Shown: piece after piece, positions 59,946-64,000 of the stretch
Layout: each line of letters opens with the position of its first letter
Position numbering within the stretch: position 1 is the first letter of the stretch
NCBI GenBank assembly: GCA_026874595.1
Contig: CM049316.1
Span: 2,482,001 to 2,546,000 of the forward strand
Source: Sipunculus nudus
Lineage: Eukaryota > Annelida > Sipuncula > Golfingiida > Sipunculidae
Direction: 5' to 3'
DNA length: 64,000 nucleotides
Translations under genes and position numbers: made by a program
Notes under the pieces: model-generated
The model's database searches: none
What the model saw: the letters and a program-made list of their open reading frames with translations, nothing else
Told to the model about the DNA's origin: nothing

Positions 59946-60850
59946 TTATTAGCTCAGCTGACTAAAAGTTATCTGAGCTATAGTGATCACCCTTTGTCCA
60001 TCCGTCTGTCCATCTGTCTGTCGTGCCTAGGTCGTGTCGAACCTAGAGAACCTTGACATCCAGGGAGATCCATGAAAAATCTCCTTGAAACCTAAAATTA
60101 AGTCTCTGTTTCCCATATCCTCCGAGGTATGGGGCTCAGAACTACCCCCCCCCCCCCCAGGAATAATTAAAAATTTGATACAAATGCTCTAGTATCTGAA
60201 CAAATAATGCATTGATCACTATAATTCGTTGCTTGCATATTCATCATGGATTGTTTAATCTGTTTCTGCAGACTGGTGGCGCCACCTAGATTTTTACGCA
60301 TTTTTTCTCTATTTTTGAAACTTTTAAAAATGTGGTTGTCCGCACAAATCCTAATCACTAGACCTGGAATCTTCTAACTTGACATTCCGGGAGGTCCATG
60401 AAAGTCTCCTTGGAAGCCTAAAATAAGGTCTCTGTTACCGATATTCTCCAAGCTATGGGGCTTTTAAACACCACCAGAATAATTGAAAATTTAATACCAA
60501 GGCAGGACACAAATCATAACCTTTGTATCTAGAAAATTCTTACTTAACATCTTGAGATTTCTTTTAATTTATCTTCAGAAACCTGAAATTATGTCACTGT
60601 GACCTATATTCCCTGAGTTATACAGGCCATGTTTAAGCACCCCAGAAAAAAAAATGCAAAATACACACAAATTGCCAGATTCCTCAGGAATGGCTAGATA
60701 GATTGTCATCAAATTTGGTGTGCTTATGGGTCTTGATGAAGTTGAGGTAATATGCATGAACTATGATTCTACCTACATTAACTTAATTAGTTGCCCGTGC
60801 AGGGCCATATTGTCAACATGTCAGTGGGCTGAGCGTCATGACCCATGTTA
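59946..60850 (-). mobile_element. H1 element, minus strand, about 900 bp
   Basis: On the minus strand the 3' end is CAGCTGAGCTAATAAT-like at about 59949. ACGG-complement words (GTCCATCCGTCTGTCC on the plus strand) and a C run follow, with GGTGGCGCCACC at about 60275. The decayed 5' end GACCCATG...GCTCAGCCCACTG is at about 60850 on the plus-strand coordinate. It is the most compact H1 copy with both ends. Confidence 0.6.
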
Positions 60851-60872
60851 TATTATGTATTTTTTTTTGTAA

Positions 60873-60876
<4 letters not shown>

Positions 60877-60913
<37 letters not shown>
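60877..60913. repeat. (TA)n microsatellite
   Basis: About 35 bp of TA. Confidence 0.95.
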
Positions 60914-60916
<3 letters not shown>

Positions 60917-62898
60917 GAAGAAATATTGGTTCTTATGATTTCACATTCTAAACTCATAGGTTTATGCAAATGCAGCTAAGTCTTTTATTGCAAACGACAG
61001 GGGGAAGCACCGACCATTTTAAAGCTTCTTCCTTCCTGTAGAAAGCTACACTGAAATACATCCTGATATTGGTGATTAAAATATCAAATACATCCCGATA
61101 CTGGCACAGAAAATTTCATGACAGAAATTGAGAATCTGATTTGCTTATCATCCCAGGAATTCTCCAACCCAGTCTTTTTGTCTGAACGTATGAATGAAGA
61201 TGGTCATGACACATTTTTGAGTATTAAGTACTCATGAGTAATACCATGACAACAATGGGGTTTTACATGCCAACAAGGGAATAACGTATAGGATCGTATA
61301 ATAATTACATGTATATCACCATGAACTCTGAACGGGTTGATCCGATGTCTACCCGAGATTCTCCAGCTGCGACTCGGCGGGGCTTTCGCTGCAGATATTT
61401 CTTTAAACAATTTATGAATTATAAATACAAAAGAATGTTAAAACTGATAAGAGAAACTTCAGACAGTTCGCAAATGAAAATTGATGACTTTTCATGACTT
61501 CTTAAATCAGGACTTTTTAAGTACTGAAATTTCAAATAAAAAAATTCATGACTTTTTAAGAACATGCGACCTCTGTTGTGCTACTCAAACTTGCACGGGT
61601 TGGAAAAGGGCAGTGATATTCACTTTTCAGCGACAACAGTCATTAGTATCCGGCACTTCTACTAAATTACTTTAGACGTGACTTTTAGAGAATACTTTAA
61701 CGTTCGCTATAGCACAAAACAGCAAAGACTGTTGATGAGAATATTTAATGAATGTCAGGCAGGAACCCCGCCCCAGTTTTACATAATATCCGTAATGTTT
61801 TCTTATTTTTTTTATTCGATATCGATCGTAATCTTCTGAACAGTTATGCTTTAAAATTAACATTCAAAATCTGGCTGTCACCATATATTACTCATTTAAT
61901 GATTGATCTAGAGAGCGAGTGCGACTCATATATCTGATGACCGAAGATGCAACAACCTCGTCCTTCCTGGTGTTGAGTTTGCTTACAGTCAGAGCTACCG
62001 TATACCGATCTTTGCCAAGCTCGACTAAGTCTTTTTCCAAAAGCGTCACCAGGATTTGAGTTGTCCAGTTCCACTTTTAACTTCCTTAAGGCCCCTCGAG
62101 GTCACGTAATGTCCATATATATGTAGTCGTTCAAATAAATTTTTATTTTATATTAAATATATAAATATATATTTATATATTTTATACAGATCAAGCATAT
62201 TGTAAGTGACTAGAATTTAAAAAAAATCAATTGCAGTACGGGATATCGTCAATGCATTTTCTCATGTAGATGGAGGAGAAAAAATGCCAGAAGCGTGATT
62301 AAGCCGGAAAATCATTAGCACGTTGAAACTACTTTGTTTGCTGATATACGCTGTGAACTCCATTTAATAACTGTATTTATTAAATAAATATGAGGTTACA
62401 ACTGTTGCGTACCCTTACGTACGACTAATTCAAGAACTTGCAAAACCTAACGTTCATCTATGAATGAAAGAACCTCTGTAACTTTCTCCATATTAATCCA
62501 TGATGCGGGTGATTCAAGATCAAGTTCTAATGCAAACTGCCCGAATGCAGCAATTTCTCATTTTTCTTTCTATATTCCTGCGATGATATTTAATACACCA
62601 TCATAAATAATAATTATATGGATAAACGGCAATGAAAAGCATTTTGCTTCGTGCACGCACAGCTGTGTTCACAACTTTACACACAGTCATATGAATGGAC
62701 AGGTCAGACTGGACGCTAGGGGCGCTAGTTGTTTGCCTTCAGTTTGTCAGGCAGGTTGTCATTTACTACTTCCACACTCGAGAGTAAAGGTATTAGTGAT
62801 ATCCCGTATTTAAACATCATTTCAAGAGGTACCTAAGCGACTAACACATATCTCTGCATCTTCTCTATCAGACTTTTGCCATGGTTACACTTTATATC
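60914..62898. other. AT-rich intergenic DNA
   Basis: No gene is supported. The part nearest 62898 is likely the 3' UTR of NUDT7-like 3. No nearby AATAAA was found. Confidence 0.35.
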
Positions 62899-63612
62899 TT
62901 AAAATTTAGATGTTTTTATATAGTATTCCATCTGGGTTTCATTGAATATTAAAGGTCTCTCTGGGGTCACAGGTGACCCTTTAAATAATTCAAACTGCGT
63001 TGACTTTTGAAATATTATCACCGCAAGAGACATGCATAAAGAAGCCGTGGTCCCCTGCGTCACAAACCTTTTTCTTCTGACGTCATCATAGAATAACGGA
63101 TAGTTTACGATTCTCCCCGCGACATTGATTGTAGAGAAAAGGCATTCGCCTAGAAAGCGTTCCAGGGGTAAGTCGAATGTCGCCTCCACTTCGTGTTTAT
63201 CTATTTTTGGCTGGAACGAGACAGGGATGAAGCCTACAATAGGATGCATCAGGATATTAGATGTAAAGAGTACAGGGGTAAGTTTAGTCACGATTTCTAC
63301 ATCTTCACGCTTCAGTCCGATCTCTTCTTCTGCTTCTCTTAAACACGTGTCCTCCTCCGTGACGTCACCGGTTTCCATTCGACCTCCTGGGAAGCAGACC
63401 TCTCCTGCGTGGTTTTTGAGGTTTGAGGAACGTTTCGTCAACAACACTCGCACCTGGCCATCCCGGATCAGCAGTGGGGTAAGTACCGCCGACGGGGATA
63501 GTCTTCTAAAAATTGAGTGATCCTTCAAGTTTGACTGCTTGTATCTATCGTTATAATGCAGACGCAGCCTCTCAGTTATTTGTTTCTTTGTCAGCCCAGG
63601 CTTACGTTCCAT
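62899..63612 (-). CDS. NUDT7-like peroxisomal CoA diphosphatase 3
   Basis: 237-residue Nudix hydrolase of the CoA-diphosphatase type, with the same predicted reaction as its paralogues at 6612 and 29900. LLTKR is at 57-61, CFPGG at 73-77 and the Nudix core REAEEEIGL at 92-100, all intact. The carboxyl end is SKF, which departs further from the canonical PTS1 than SKL or SKI, so peroxisomal import is uncertain. The ATG at 63610-63612 has A at -3 and G at +4 and lies 11 nt inside an exon whose acceptor (TTTTTGATGCAG) is at 63624-63626. The frame is also open back to that acceptor, so an upstream exon could extend it. No stops or frameshifts. It is the most diverged of the three, for example in the amino-terminal 40 residues and around the Nudix loop (GGRMETGD versus GGQMDPSD). 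Confidence 0.9.
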   Translation of the reverse strand: MERKPGLTKKQITERLRLHYNDRYKQSNLKDHSIFRRLSPSAVLTPLLIRDGQVRVLLTKRSSNLKNHAGEVCFPGGRMETGDVTEEDTCLREAEEEIGLKREDVEIVTKLTPVLFTSNILMHPIVGFIPVSFQPKIDKHEVEATFDLPLERFLGECLFSTINVAGRIVNYPLFYDDVRRKRFVTQGTTASLCMSLAVIIFQKSTQFELFKGSPVTPERPLIFNETQMEYYIKTSKF

Positions 63613-64000
63613 TTTTAAAGATTCTGCATCAAAAAGTAAAATTTAAAATAAAATTAGAACCTTATGTAAAGTAATATCATGAGCCATACAGTCAAAATTG
63701 TAATATTTTTTTATCGGTGGGCGACAGAAAAGTGGACGAGTTATTCATCACATAACCATATACAGGGACAGCTATAAAGAATCAAATGAAAAGAAATAAC
63801 GAGTGCCCTTCTATAACCATAGTGTCAGCTAAAAGAGTATTGAAATGGGCCTTTGGTAAAATGTTCTCAGTTAAAGAAACACAAAAGAATAATTCATGAA
63901 GACTGTTAATGAAAAGCCCACACAAGCGGTAAGGATTAAAGAGTGTCATCAAAGGACAACAAGGAGGGTCAGGGTTAAAGTGTGTTCATCAAAAGACCAA
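63613..64000. other. DNA upstream of NUDT7-like 3
   Basis: It probably contains intron or promoter sequence of the minus-strand gene. No exon could be assigned. A short imperfect direct repeat (AAAGNGTGTCATCAAA) is at about 63940-63995. Confidence 0.35.

Overview
The window is eukaryotic, AT-rich and dominated by repeats. It is most likely from a bivalve mollusc. This rests on intron-bearing genes in a sea of transposons, rolling-circle-like (Helentron/HINE-type) elements with internal tandem arrays and ACGG-rich 3' regions, CR1/Jockey- and RTE-like LINE remains, a Ty3/gypsy LTR element and many long (TA)n tracts. Bacterial gene structure, rRNA, CRISPR and convincing tRNA genes are absent. 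The organism call is an inference from repeat style, not from a marker gene.

Host genes. The only host genes I can name are three paralogues on the minus strand at about 6.6-7.35 kb, 29.9-30.6 kb and 62.9-63.6 kb. Each encodes a Nudix hydrolase of the NUDT7 / CoA diphosphatase type with an intact CoA-pyrophosphatase signature and Nudix box. They end in SKL, SKI and SKF, so they look like a dispersed tandem family of peroxisomal CoA diphosphatases with a graded PTS1 tail. In each, almost all of the protein is in one exon preceded closely by a splice acceptor. A possible terminal exon of an unknown gene lies at 49.2-49.5 kb (minus).

Layout. 0.9-1.7 kb: minus-strand copy of repeat family H1. 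2.5-5.9 kb: minisatellites and a complete 'family B' element (CTAG-hairpin 3' end). 6.6-7.35 kb: NUDT7-like 1. 8.8-9.4 kb: a 19/22-bp minisatellite. 9.7-12.3 kb: two RT fossils. 15.8-19 kb: a 5'-truncated LINE inserted in a TGACCTTTGACC tandem array. 19-29.5 kb: a nearly unbroken run of H1/H2 elements, one pair abutting 3' end to 5' end. 29.9-30.8 kb: NUDT7-like 2 with a probable short 5' exon. 32.4-33.9 kb: a 31-bp minisatellite. 34.47-37.62 kb: a 3.14-kb hAT-like element with an exact 8-bp target duplication, built of foldbacks and tandem repeats. 39.4-48.4 kb: three copies of family H3, one inserted in another, plus a 1.56-kb probable solo LTR. 49-49.9 kb: two small MITEs with exact 5-bp duplications. 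50.1-55.8 kb: a DNA-transposon-like element (TSD GAAAG) split by a young Ty3/gypsy element whose LTRs differ at one position, with open gag and integrase but no protease, RT or RNase H. 62.9-63.6 kb: NUDT7-like 3.

How parts relate. The 12-bp palindrome GGTGGCGCCACC and close variants recur about 30 times in otherwise different repeat families (H1, H2, H3/B), which suggests a shared functional or ancestral core. Other repeats here carry many AGGTCA direct repeats (DR1, the nuclear-receptor/PPRE arrangement) close to the peroxisomal genes. That is a suggestive but unproven coincidence.
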